A stretch of 64,000 bases of DNA from Biscogniauxia marginata. Lineage: Eukaryota; Ascomycota; Sordariomycetes; Xylariales; Xylariaceae. Made by a program: the position numbers and the translations under genes. Positions within the stretch are counted from its first letter, which is position 1. Every line of letters starts with the position of its first letter. Positions 1 through 11,889 of this stretch are shown here, piece by piece. The DNA lies in the NCBI GenBank assembly GCA_022695795.1, contig MU404080.1, forward strand, positions 62,001 through 126,000, in the 5' to 3' direction. The notes beneath the pieces are model-generated. The model saw nothing but the letters and a program-made list of their open reading frames with translations. It did not search any database and had not been told where the DNA came from.

Positions 1-5
1 TAAAT

Positions 6-2110
6 ATACGCGCATTTCTTGGCTTTATTAATTATATTAAATAACTCATTAAAGATTTCGGGCGTATCGCTAAACCATTAATAAAACTAACTACCCTAAT
101 AAAAACAAGAAAGGCTTTCTATTTCATTAAAAAAGCTAAGCAGGCTTTTTAGCAGTTAAAAGAAGTTATAACTAGTAAGGTTATATATAAACTTCTAAAC
201 GAAAATAAAAGGAAACGACTAAGGATAAACGCCTTAAATTTCGCTATTAAAGTAATTTTAAAGCAATTAAAAAACAATAAGAAATAGTACTTAGTCGCGT
301 ACCTATTTAAAGCACTACATAATATTAAACTAAACTATTAAATTTATAACAAGGAATTATTAGTAGTTATTAAAGCACTAAAGAAATAAGAACCATGGCT
401 TAATAAAACTAAGGAACCTATTAATATCTATTTAAACCATAAGAACCTTACACGATTTATAATAACATAAATGCTTAATTAAAGACACAAGCATTAAATG
501 ATTTTCTTGTTTAAGTTTAATTTTAAAATCCAGCATATTAAAGGAAAGGAAAATATCCAAGTAGATCTTCTTAGTAAAAAGGGAGATTATAAATCAAAAA
601 TCAATAAAAGGGATATTTAAATGTTTAAATAACAAAATAACGAATTAATTATATTAACTTACATGCGAATTAACATAAAAAACTAAAAATAACGCTTTAA
701 AGAAAATTACAATTAAAGAGAAAAACAATTATAATCTTAGTAAGGATCTAGCGACGAACTTTTCTCGTATAAAGAAAAGGTATACGTATTAAAACGAGTA
801 CAAGACGAATTCGTCAAAGAATTTCACGAATATCCTTTATATAGCCACTAAAGGATTTTCAAGACAATAAAACGACTTTAAAAAGAATTTAACTTTCCAG
901 AAATATAATAAACAATTAAAAGAATTATAAAGAATTATAACATTTATAATAAGGTTAAAGTATTACGACATAAACCATATAAACTATTATAATTAACCTA
1001 AATACTTAATAAAGCGTAGCACATAATTATATAAGATTTCGTAGTAAAACTTTTAAAGTTAAAAGATCTTACCATAAAAGTACCTTATAATAGTATATAA
1101 GTAATTGTTAATAAACTCACGAAATACGTCTACTTCTTACCATTTAACAAATCGAGCATAACAAAACAATTAATTTTCAGCTTTTTAAGAGAGTACGTTA
1201 ATAAATATGGGTTATTAAAACGCGTTGTTTTAAATAGAGACAAGTTATTTACGTCAAAATTTTAGACCAGCCTAATAAAACAAATAAAAATTAAATAAAA
1301 GTTGTTTATAACGTATTACCCTTAAACAAACAAGTAAACAAAGAAACTAAATTAAATAATGAAATAATATTTACGAAATTATATTAACTAGGAAATAAAT
1401 AACTAAATAGAGTTATTATTAATAGCTTAAATAGTATATAACACTTCGATTAACAAAGACATAAAGATATCACTATATAAGGCAGTGTACAGGTAAAAAG
1501 CGGAAGTCTAAAAACAACTAATCAAACTCATAAAAGCATTAGGAGTTAAAACAAAAGCCTCGAAAATAAAAGTACTATTTGAAAAGGTTTAAGCAATATA
1601 ATAACGGCTATAAAAAGAATTACAATTCATTTAAAACAAAATAACAAAGTATTATAATAAAAAAAGAATCGAGGAACTAATTCTTAAAAAAGGAGATATA
1701 ATTTACTTACTTCGCTAACGACAAGGCGTAACATTAAAAACACCTTAAATTAAAATAAAGCGACTTAGCAAAAAACTTAAATTTAAGAAATTAAAACTAT
1801 ATAGAATTAAAAAGGTTATTTCGAAAGTTAATTATAAACTAGTATTACTAAAAAGATTTAAAATACATTTTATATTTCATGTTTTACTTTTAAAACTAGC
1901 ACTAAATAACGTCATACCAAAAAACTAACTAAAATTTAAAAAAAACCCTAATAAATATAAAATAAAAAAAATACTAAATTCAAGACAAATTAGGAATTAA
2001 TTACAATATTTTATTAAATAAAAAGGTTATTTACCCGAGGAAAACACTTAAGAACCTCTTAAGCACCTAAAGAACCTAACAAAGGAACTTGCGAACTTTC
2101 ACCGATAAAA
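6..2110 (+). pseudogene. Degenerate gypsy pol: RT end, RNase H, integrase, chromodomain
   Basis: From position 6 the frame reads FLGFINYI then KDFGRIAKPL, the RT thumb/connection motif. The RNase H end reads IQHIKGKENIQVDLLSKK near 530-590, matching the usual GKENxxADxLSR. From about 820 comes the integrase zinc-finger start (FHEYPLYSH), then a DF-type catalytic strand near 1040 and a GPY/F-like end closing with FIFHVLLLKLAL near 1875-1905. A chromodomain follows at about 1955-2110, with KKILNSRQ, KGYLPEENT and EPLKHLKNLTKEL. Stops occur throughout, including several TAA/TAG at expected Gln codons. No intact protein can be made. Confidence 0.88.
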
Positions 2111-2778
2111 CCTGGATCGGCCAAGAGAGCCTAAAATTCAGGGTCCTAATCCAGGAAAGACAGGTCAAAAGAGGGAACGACCTTGGAAACAACTTTAACC
2201 TACTCGACTAAAAATTATTGTTCGACCAAGAGACGTTCTTATTCCTCTTCCAGGCGCTCCTACTCTTCTAGTTCATCCAGGTTTTAAAAACCACGTTATA
2301 ACATCTTTAAACCTTTTTCCTTTAACAACGCTTTTTAAAGGCAAACGCGTTTTATCTGGGAAATAGATTTAGCCATTTCGGATTAAATTCGAGAAAGAAC
2401 GAAGGCTATCTCGGATTATAAGCGAAAAAGAGATTCTTCGGCTTACTATTCCTAAAGAAATAGTCGCTCTTCTTTATTATCCAAACGATCAAAAAAATCT
2501 AGAGAAATTCCTAAACCATCACACTAGGCCTTCTAACAAACACATTCACTACATTTTCTTAACTCCCTAGTAACCATAACACATTTTAATTAATAATCAA
2601 AATAATACAAACAAGGCATAATATCGATATTAACGCCGCAATTTTCAATATGACGAGCAAGGGCGTCACGTTCTTTTTTTTAGTCTATATAAAGGCGCTT
2701 AAAAACTCGATTACTAGACATATTAAAGGAGATAAATAAAAAGAAATACTTACGAATAATCTTTAAAACAAAGAATTC

Positions 2779-2794
2779 TAAAGAGAAGAAATAA
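2779..2794 (+). other. Polypurine tract upstream of the 3' LTR
   Basis: A run of A and G (containing AAAGAGAAGAA) abuts the proposed LTR start TGTTACGA. This is where a Ty3/Gypsy element keeps the primer for plus-strand DNA synthesis. Its position supports the LTR boundary. Confidence 0.6.
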
Positions 2795-3263
2795 TGTTAC
2801 GACTTAACCGTAAAAAAGGGACATTTAATATAAGGTATTAAAGGTATAGACTAGGGATGCCCGCTTTATATATATAAGTAAGGAGTACGATCCTACGTCA
2901 CGTAATATAAATCCGACTTAATAAGTCGAATCTAAAAAAAGCTATATATAAGGGGATTCGAGTAAATAAGTCGGATTTAAAGGTATTTAACATACTAAAT
3001 AAAGAATATATACAAAAAAGAATTAATATAAAAAGAATGAGATTTCTCATGTATTTAGTTCTTAATTCTCTAGCTATCAATTTAAGACTATAGTCACTCT
3101 TTAATACTATAGTGAAAGTACCTTGAAACCTCTTTAACGAACATAATATTATGAATTAATTAAACCAATCTTAACTTATTATTACCTTTAAAACAAGAAA
3201 ATTCAGTATATATTTACCTGTGAAGTCAGCTGACTAGGAACACACACAGGGAGGTTCGTCACA
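2795..3263 (+). repeat. 3' LTR of the gypsy element
   Basis: The segment begins TGTTACGA and ends TCGTCACA. These are near-perfect inverted termini with one mismatch, and they give the TG...CA ends typical of LTRs. It is 469 bp long and directly follows a polypurine tract. The 5' LTR is outside the window, so neither the boundary nor a target-site duplication can be confirmed here; the next five bases are atctc. Confidence 0.65.
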
Positions 3264-3410
3264 ATCTCTTTTTAAATATTATATAAAATAATTATTAAAA
3301 ACTAACTTTATAAATTAACATTTATAATGTTATTATTATATTTATAATATTTTCAAAAAATACTATAATTAATATTATTAATTTTTATTTTTTTAAATCG
3401 AAAATAAAAT

Positions 3411-3887
3411 CTTATTTTATTTTTATAAAAGCTATAACGTATTATATAAGCGAATAAACGAAATAAACTTACGAATAAAATGGTTTTTTTATATAAAATC
3501 GACTTTTTCGAAAATTTATAACTTTACATATAAAAGTCGTAAAAATCTCGGCCTTTTTTTTCTAGTTATATAACTATATAATTTAACTAAAATAAAAAGT
3601 GAAATATATAAAGAAATACGTAAAAAAGTCTATATATTTTGTTATAATTTTAGTTTTTACGCGTTTTCTTTTCGTGTCTTTTAATATTGATTTTTTTGAA
3701 TTTCATTTTAATTAAAATATATAGTTATATAACTAGAAAAAAAAGGCCGAGATTTTTACGATTTTTATGTGTAAAGTTATAAATTTTCGAAAAAGTCGAT
3801 TTTATATAAAAAATTAAATGACCTATTTATTTATATGGCTCACTTGCTTATAAAACACATTAAATAAAAAATATAAAAATAAATAAG
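3411..3887. repeat. Long inverted repeat, MITE-like, RIP-altered
   Basis: Arms at about 3484-3580 and 3719-3815 are reverse complements over about 95 bp. The few differences seen in that core (for example tacata versus tacaca, aaagtcg versus aaaatcg) are C/T or G/A transitions. Similarity continues more weakly outward to about 3411 and 3887 and inward for about 25 bp around a spacer of roughly 130 bp. No coding potential is visible. It resembles a non-autonomous DNA transposon or the two ends of a collapsed one. I could not define a clear target-site duplication. Confidence 0.7.
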
Positions 3888-4400
3888 TTTAAAGAAATTA
3901 AATAATAAAAAATCTAAATAATTAATTATAAATTATAAAATAAAACGACTTATATTAATAAAAACTATAAAGATTTTTAAAAAAGAGTTAAATAAACTAA
4001 TAAAAAAGGTTAAAAAGGATTTTAAAATTTAAAATCCTTAATTTAAAAAACACGAAATAACCTTAATTCACTATAAATAATTATAAACAATAAAGGCATT
4101 GTTATTTTTCTAGAAAGGGCATTTTATCACATAACAAGGCTTATAATTTTATACATATATAGATAGGCTATTCTTCATTGTTAGCACTTAAAACTTAGTT
4201 CTCCATTAGAATATAACAACATTCCTTGACAAGGAGGATTAAGGAAAAAATAAAAAGAGGGGGCGGCGTTATTTCCTTGTTAAGGTTAGCCAAGGTATTT
4301 AACGGTTATACATATGTAGGTACGAAGTACATACAAACCTAGTTGCACACTAGGTAGGTTATAAACGAAACTTACCATAGTGCTGGTAAGGGTAAGAGAA
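3888..4400. other. AT-rich tail of the repeat block and return to unique DNA
   Basis: AT-rich sequence without recognisable coding continues to about 4200, after which base composition returns to that of ordinary DNA in this window. I see no gene here. Confidence 0.6.
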
Positions 4401-7400
4401 GGAAGGAAAGCGACGAGAGGATGTTCTGCATTAGGCGGGAGGGGAGGGTTCGCAAACTGATAAATAAAAGCTCTTTGGTTCTTTCATAGGCGCAATGCCG
4501 ATCGCAGACGGGCCGAGAAGCACGCAACAACAGCAAGCAACCAGAATGATGAAGGATTCGTCAGATACGACATCGAAAGTCTTGTTACGAGGGCCCAAGC
4601 TCCCTCATAGCTACCTCATACATGTACAGTTTAGGTATGTAATACTTCGTACCTAGCCCCTCTTTCCCCTTAGTGTGCTCAGCCTGAGGACGTAGGTACT
4701 GTACAAGGTACCTAGGTAGCAGCTAAGTGAGCACCACTGCGAATCGAAGTCCCGTGACATCGCGACGGACAAGGGTTGTCTAGGTGGGGTAGCCGGTGGG
4801 CTTTTTGTTCAGCTTTGATGTTTACTTTCTTACGGACGCGGGCATCGCATCAAATGTTTACCTTTACCAATTATTACCCCTCACCTGCCGCCCGCATCGT
4901 CGCCCAGCCCTTGCTGCTTATTCCTTTATTCTTCCACCCCCATCCGGGCCCCGGCCATTTCTGACGGATGATTTGCCAGGCCCTGTCTTGCCTTGCCCTG
5001 CTTTGAGCTAACATATCAAACATGTTCATGCACCTCGGATCACACGCGATTGTTTTATCACCGTCGTAGTGCACCGCACTGACGACTGAGCATAGGAGAC
5101 ATCGTTTGAAATGTGGTGTGAGGGGTTTGGAGCTGTATTCCTGCAAGACATCAGACCGACGAAGCTGATTGAGCGCATGTTTGGCGCCGAGGCTTTTAGC
5201 TGGTAACAGCCGTCCTTCTTTCTTCCCGGGATCGCCTAGTCTGCATAGTCCCGGCTTGGGTAGGGGGAGGACTTCGCGCGTGACGGCCGAGACCGAAAGC
5301 AATAGTAGAGGCAGCTAGCAGCCACCCCGAAGCTGATTCCTTCGCCCACATCCGGATATGGCCTAGCCATTGGAAGATAGAGAGCTGGGAGAGCAATCGC
5401 TCCATCTCATTGGATCACTGTCCGCATATGGTGACAGTTGTTGGTGGTTTACGTGCATGTCGCTATGCAGGTTGCTCGATATTGGGCGGTGAAGCTAGTC
5501 AGAATGAGAAAATGGAAAGTAAACAATCAACAAAAAAAGGTTAGCATCTCGGACTCTTCGGATCGGATTCAGTGACTATTTCTAGTCGTCTTCTGGAGCA
5601 CACATCGCCGCACGATATACCTACAATAATGGTGCGTACATTAAAGCTGCGACATTTAACTTACATAGTCCCAGACCATTTAGCAACTATGACGGCTTCA
5701 ACTTCTATCGGGGGATGCAGGCTAACCACGCGACGATGATCCCTCGTTTATAATTCGGACTAGCAACTCTGTGCGACGGGTTAATGACGTCGGCCTTGAA
5801 CCACTAGATCGGGTCTCTTCATGATAGATCGAAGATGGTGGCTGTCGGCGCTATCCAGCTCTCCCTGATTTGTCTAGAACCTGCTGAACGCCTCGCCGAA
5901 AGGGTCCCTCACCCTGGCTTCAGAAAACTCACGCTTCCTTCTAGCGCCGCATTGGTTCGAGCTGGTATCGTTAATCTTCATTTCTAGTCGCTCATATGTA
6001 CTCCGCCCCTACTACCTAGTAGCATGTGCGGACGTACACGACGTAGATAGGTAGATAGCAACGATAGTTTCTTTTCTTTCTACGTGTTCCTTCTCCCTGG
6101 TGTACCGACTCAACAACTACCTATATGGCATAGTTCGACCGGCTATGTAAAATTGCCCCCGAACAAGTTCTTGCTGCGCTTACTGCCTTTACGTGGACTT
6201 TCCGTAGTTTGTCAAACTTTTGAAATTGAACGACGGGGCTCGCATGGGCGAGCTCCAATCACCTCAAGACACAACGCACAGTATTTCCTCTGTTGACAAG
6301 AAAGCCACCCAATCCGTATGGAGCCCGGTCAATAATATCTAATAATAAGGATCCAACTCTCCATATGTACCGGCAGTGACAGAGCCGCCTACCTAGCTCT
6401 GCTCGAGTGCCATCGATGGTACCGGTACTACCTAGTAGTTCTTCCGATTGACGAATTTCGGTGTCAGTGCAGATTTCAGGTGATGGTTATTTCCCAATCC
6501 CTCGGCCGACGAGGCTAAAAAAAAGCAATACGGAGTATGTATGTCACAGAAGCGGGTTGGAAAGGAAACGGACAAACCCTGCGCATGTCGTTTCCGGGAT
6601 CAGGCTTACTGTACCACAGCAACCAGACGGAGACAGAAGCAACCAAAAAAGCTCCGACTACCAAAGGATTGACGTAGGTAACCAACAGCTTGGCATTGAC
6701 TAATGATAGACATGTTCAGTTCTGAAGAAGCTAGGCCATAACTATGTAACCTAATTGTTATATCTATTGATAAACGGTAGTCCGTTTCAACGACATCAAA
6801 GTTAATACCGCATCAAGATGTTTGAGGCAATTCTAAGGGATGGAGGAAATCTGGGGTATGAACACAATTATCTGCGGGTCGAATGATGCATAAGGAACTC
6901 ATATATTGTATCTACCGTACGTACATGGTATGTAACTAACTATAGACTATTGGCGTTGAAGTCATTTCGCTATTCACCACTTCTAGGTCCATATAAAATC
7001 AACGGCAACCGGGCAACGAGCTCGGGTCACTTTGGCCCCCCTATTTTTCTCTCTCTTTCTTTCATGTCATATCATGTCAGGTCATTGACACTGTTGGATC
7101 ACCAGTCTGACACGAGTTACCAACAAGCAAAGCTTATTAGCGGTTTTTGGCTAGAAGTAATAATTCCCGACCCTGGGGATGGATAAGACATGTGAGACAA
7201 CTCGCTTTAACCCGAGCGCCGAAAGGTCGCACTGTAAACCTACTGGCCTGATAGGAAAAAAAAGCACGTGGGTGCCGAAACCGGCAATTTGGATTAGAGA
7301 CAACACATTCCTGTCATTTCTTCTAGGCGACATAATCTTCATTGCAACGGCCGGGATTTTCAGCTGGGGGACCGCAGCTCTTTCAGCACTACTCAGTATT

Positions 7401-10108
7401 AGAGTTGGGAAGACCTAGGTAGCTTGGAATGAGAGCGGTGCTGTGCTCTCGACAACCTCGTGATTTGCGCCGGACGACGGATTGGTTTGTGCGACGATCC
7501 ATGTCGTGCTGCGGGAGGCTCAATTGAGCACGCCATCACTTGCCCTTCGGGGAGAGTCGGTACCGTGACTGTGCTGACAATATTTCTCGAAACAACTTCG
7601 TTCGTAATCGTGCCCTCTTAGACCTCGTCTCAGCCGCTGAACCCCCCTTGTAGGTAGTCTGGGGTTTTCAGCCAAAGGATGGGAACTACTGCGGTGGGTC
7701 CGGGTCCAGGATTATTTCCTAAAGGGGAAGACAGCTCGAAGCTGCTTGGTGTTGGTGCGCCCTGAGTTCTGGGGCTGCAGCTGCACTGCGTGTTTAAGGT
7801 TGCTGGGAGCTCCTAATATAGCAGGTAGCTACCAGGTATTGAACCTAGATACATACATATAATTAATAGGATGCTATAAAAAGGAGATATATGTAGGTAT
7901 GCTATGTGATTAGTTTTACATGAGATATAGATGCCTAGGTAGTATTTATATAATAGGGGCACCGTGTATAATCATAGATAGTTTCGCAAAAGTTTTTTTT
8001 TTTTGCGTACTGATACGAGCGGGTCTGTCCACACAGTCTAGAAGACACACAGGCGCAAGACTAGAATATCCAAGGGTCAACCTACCAGATAGATACATCA
8101 GTAGATACCTTCAGAGTCAAGTAGATTAGATAGACAAAAGGGGGTAAGAGGACTGACTGACTGACTGGATACTATCAGATCTAAAAGAAGGAATGAGGAT
8201 GACGGAAGCTAGTTTTCAAAATAGCTGCTGGTTGTTCTAACTATCGACAGCGAGATAGATCGTGAAAATGAACATTGAAGCAACTGAATAACTGGGGAAG
8301 TATGTAATAATAATTATAACTAGCTAGGGTTTCTGAATTCATTTCCATGGGTGAGCTTGTTTCTGACGACGGGTAATGCGAATAGCTTGGTTGCTAACCC
8401 GGTCTCGCCTTTTTGCAGCCCTTTCCAGCCTTCGATCTAGTACCTAGTTGGCTTCGAGATCTGGGCTTATTGTATCTATAAGTCGAGATAAGACTACCTA
8501 AGGTAGGCTAGTATGTTGTCTGTGGCTTTATTCAAAGGCGGCATGTGAATCTTCTCAAGATCTTTTACGAGGTTGCTGTCGATCTGTTTTGCTGTCGAGA
8601 CCTACGTGGTTTGTATCGTTGCGCCCAACATGCAGGTTTGTGTTATGTGTAATTGGGAGAACCAGGTTTCTTCAGCGACTTTCAGGCACAGCCCATGCAG
8701 AACATCGGTAACAAATAGGTACATACAACCACCTAACCACTGGTGGCTTTCACCGCCTGGGGTTTTCAGTGAGATGATGATGTAACCAACAGGTTGTATA
8801 GTCTCCAGCAAGTTGGTAGGCAAAGGTACAAATGCGCCCTTGAAAAAAGCTACAGCGCCCTCGTTAGCGCCCCCACCCATCCAATTAGCGGTCCCCTTTG
8901 GCCCTGTCCGCCCTGTCGTGCCTGTTAGCCCCGGGGCGGTTGCAGGCTTAAAGCAATCACTCAGCAATCTTCGAACGGGTACTTCATCTACCTGGGTAAC
9001 GACGCCAAGCTACCCATTTTCAGAGTGGGCTCCAGCTCCAGCGGGCATCCACCGAATTGCCCGGGCGACGACGACTGTCCCTCGCAACGGTTGTCCTAGG
9101 TGAAACTCCACCAAGGATTGGTGAACTGACAAAACCCGCCAATCCCCCACGCTCAAAGGTGTTTTCCCCTTCACTCACCATAGGGCATGAAGTTGAAGTC
9201 TTCAACCACACACCAGTGCCGCCTGTCTTGACAATACACAATACGGTTTACATGTCTTCCACATAGACGCCTGCAGCATTGGCAAAGCTTCCTTTCCGTC
9301 GGGTGGTATCGGTATACGCATTTGCATCTCTTTGCATCCTGCACTGTGCATCTTGCAGCATTCTTGTTCTTGATCCTGTTCTTGTTTGTTCACTTCCTTC
9401 ATTTTATCTGCTACCAGCTACCAGCTACCAGACATACAATACGGAATACGATAGCCGGATAACCTCGACTCACTACCGCCGCCACGCCTGCACACTACTG
9501 CAGCGGACAATTGACCTTCACATGTCCATAGGATAGCGGCACACGCACAGCACAAGCACGACTCCTTCCTCCGCTGTCGTGCTTGTCGTCACCCTCGTCC
9601 GGTCCCCTCGACGACGAATTTAGCCTTCAACCTTTATTCAGCCTTATGCCTACATAAACACACACTACGCATACTCCCGCAATTGAAAGTCGGAACTTGA
9701 AGGCCCTCTCGAAGCCTCACCATCTCCAATTCCTTTCGACGCCTCCGCCTCCGCCTCTACCCACCTTGAATCTACCTATCCTCCTCGTCTTCCCCGTCCA
9801 ACCTCTCTGACGAATTCCAATCCAACTTCAATTCCTACCTTGGACACCTCACTCTTGTGAACGAGCCTCCGAACGACAGCTCCTGTCCAGAGGCCAATCA
9901 AAGCTGCGCAGTCGAAATAGGAAACAAGAGCTGGGCAACGGCAAGAGTTCAAGCATACAAAGGACTTCTACCTCCAATATTCCAAGCCGTGGAAGGAAAC
10001 ATTCATTAATCGTGACGCCCTCCATTCGTTTAGTTCACCGACTTGGTCCATTGTATATCCAACAGCTATTGAGGAGTAGGGTTATTATCATACATCCTCT
10101 GCGCCAAG
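4401..10108. other. Gene-poor intergenic region
   Basis: About 5.7 kb with no open frame that shows a known domain, codon pattern or splice structure. It holds many short tracts containing CCTAGGTA or TAGGTAGG, a CTGACTGACTGACTGG tract near 8150, and a triple CTACCAG near 9411-9431. The last 800 bp before 10109 are pyrimidine-rich with CCTCCG repeats, as in fungal promoters and 5' leaders, and probably serve the Cdc25 gene. A frame at 8602-8967 on the minus strand has a short Gly-rich start but no other support. Confidence 0.6.
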
Positions 10109-11889
10109 ATGAATATGTCGTCTCCCTTGGGCCCTATACATGCCGCCCCCGGGTCGGCGGCATGGGCAAAAATGTGCACCTCTAGCAAATTGCGTAGCCC
10201 TATCAATGTTCGAAATCAGCCTCTTCTAGCTCAGTTGGACTATTTCTCCGACCAGCTTACACGCGGCTCTTCGCCATCTTCGACCTTGGCTGTGGATCTT
10301 TCCCAAAACTTTCGCCTCGACAACGAAGTGAGGTATGGTTTACAGCATTGGAACCTTAGTCTGAAACTTGACTAACAGCGTTAACAGCCCGCTTTTCGCA
10401 ACTCCTCGGCGCGCTCTATTCACAAAAGGGGACGGACACAGAGGGGACATGGCGAATGACAGTATGTGCATCAAAATACGGCCGGTCTATCTACGGGTAC
10501 TGATATCTTGCTAGAATATGTCCTGACTACTCCCCGTCGTCCGACAGGATCTTCGCCTATGTATATGGATGATGATGCCATGGATATTTCTCCCTTGCCC
10601 CCCAAGCCGGGATTCTCAACTTCGATCGAGATCACATCCCCTACTCCAATGCAATCTCCTGGCGATGAGATGATGCTCGCGACTCCAGTCCAGTCCTCAC
10701 GACAGGGCGCAGGCTCTCTTGATCCGTCTAACCTGTTCCACGAGTAAGTTTGTCTCATTATCTCTGCCTTGTTAGACATAGGTCATGCTAACGAGGGTGA
10801 AGTGGTCGCAAGAGAGTTGGTTTGCGGCGCCCCTCTCTTACTCGAACTAAGGGCTACACTACAAGTTCTCTACTCACTCGTGGAGATGCTCAGGTCCGAG
10901 CTTCAGCCATGTCCCCAGGGGAGTGCTTTGAAGGCAGCTCCCCACCGCAGCAGCAGTCGGCGGCTACCCCATTAACGTTGCGCTCCAAAACTCAATTTGC
11001 TAGCCTCGGTGGTGCTAGAGACTACCGCACTGGCTCTCCCATTGCTGCGCACACTCGTCGTCCCTCGATCCCGCCCGCCCGATCTCGACGCCAGTGTATC
11101 CGTTCTCTAAGCATGTTCGACGATACCGTTGTCAAGGACCAGGCTGAGGCCGAGGAACCCATATCTCCATACAGTCAGGAGACTGTAGCGAAGATTGAAG
11201 AATCGCAGAAACTAATGTTACCTCATTGTTACCCTATTGGTTGTAATGACAATCTCCCTCGAATCTCTGGAGAAACCTTCCTCGATCTTCTCAATGGAAA
11301 GTTCAATGGTCAGTATACGCAGAAGATCGTGATCGATTGTCGCTTCGAATATGAATATGAGGGTGGACACATCGACGGTGCTGTCAATTACAACGACAAG
11401 GATCTTCTATTAAAACACCTTTTTGATGTGCCTATGGAAGGGAAAACACTGTTGATCTTCCACTGCGAGTTCTCTTTGCACCGCGCCCCTTTGATGGCGC
11501 GTCATGTCCGATCTGAAGATCGTGCTGTGAATGCGGAAAACTACCCCAAACTTACATACCCAGAAGTCTACATTCTGCAGGGCGGTTACAGTAACTTCTT
11601 CAATCAGCACCGTGATCGATGCTCTCCACCAGAGTATGTGGACATGCATGACATTCGACACATCAGCACCTGTGAGCGTGAATTAGACAAGCTTCAGCTT
11701 AAGCAGAAAAGTCGAAAAGGTTTGAACCGAGCCCAGACTTACGCATTTGGCACTCGAGATTCGCTGGTGGCTGAATCCCCTCCCGCTATTGGGAGAGACG
11801 TGGAGCACCAGTCTCCTGTCAGGATGATCGGTAATTCTCCGATCCTGGGAAAGAACCGGTCTCCTGCCCGGCGCATGGCCTCCTACTGA
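10109..11889 (+). CDS. cdc25: M-phase inducer phosphatase, Cdc25 family
   Basis: Predicted dual-specificity phosphatase that removes inhibitory phosphates from Cdk1 and drives entry into mitosis. Four exons fit frame and splice signals: 10109-10332, 10388-10461, 10515-10743 and 10803-11889, giving 537 aa. The last intron has a CTAAC branch point. The C-terminal half holds the rhodanese-like Cdc25 domain, with DCRFEYEYEGGHI from Asp354 and the signature HCEFSLHR with catalytic Cys397 and Arg403. The N-terminal half is a Ser/Pro-rich regulatory region containing SPLFATPRR and RRPSLTRTKGY, likely phosphorylation sites. The length fits the fungal NimT/Cdc25 family. The start is the first ATG in frame; a second ATG lies six bases on. 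Confidence 0.95.

Larger units (their letters stand above)
1..3263 (+). mobile_element. RIP-degraded Ty3/Gypsy chromovirus, 3' part
   Basis: The plus strand carries, in the fixed order of a Ty3/Gypsy element, the end of reverse transcriptase, RNase H, integrase, a chromodomain, a polypurine tract and a 3' LTR. The left end lies outside the window. The reading frame is broken by many TAA/TAG codons, mostly where Gln or Trp would be expected. Composition is strongly AT-rich and TA-rich, as expected from C-to-T change on both strands by RIP. The chromodomain behind the integrase places it among chromoviruses, which target heterochromatin. It cannot be autonomous. Family assignment rests on motifs read directly from the sequence. 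Confidence 0.9.

Noticed and set aside
2898..3080. 60-codon minus-strand frame within the LTR
   Set aside because: Lies inside the AT-rich LTR, with no motif; chance frame in non-coding repeat DNA.
4874..5302. 142-codon minus-strand frame
   Set aside because: No known domain, no splice partner, isolated in gene-poor DNA.
8602..8967. Gly-rich 121-codon minus-strand frame with a collagen-like start
   Set aside because: Only about 15 residues look collagen-like; no repeat, no signal peptide, no other support.
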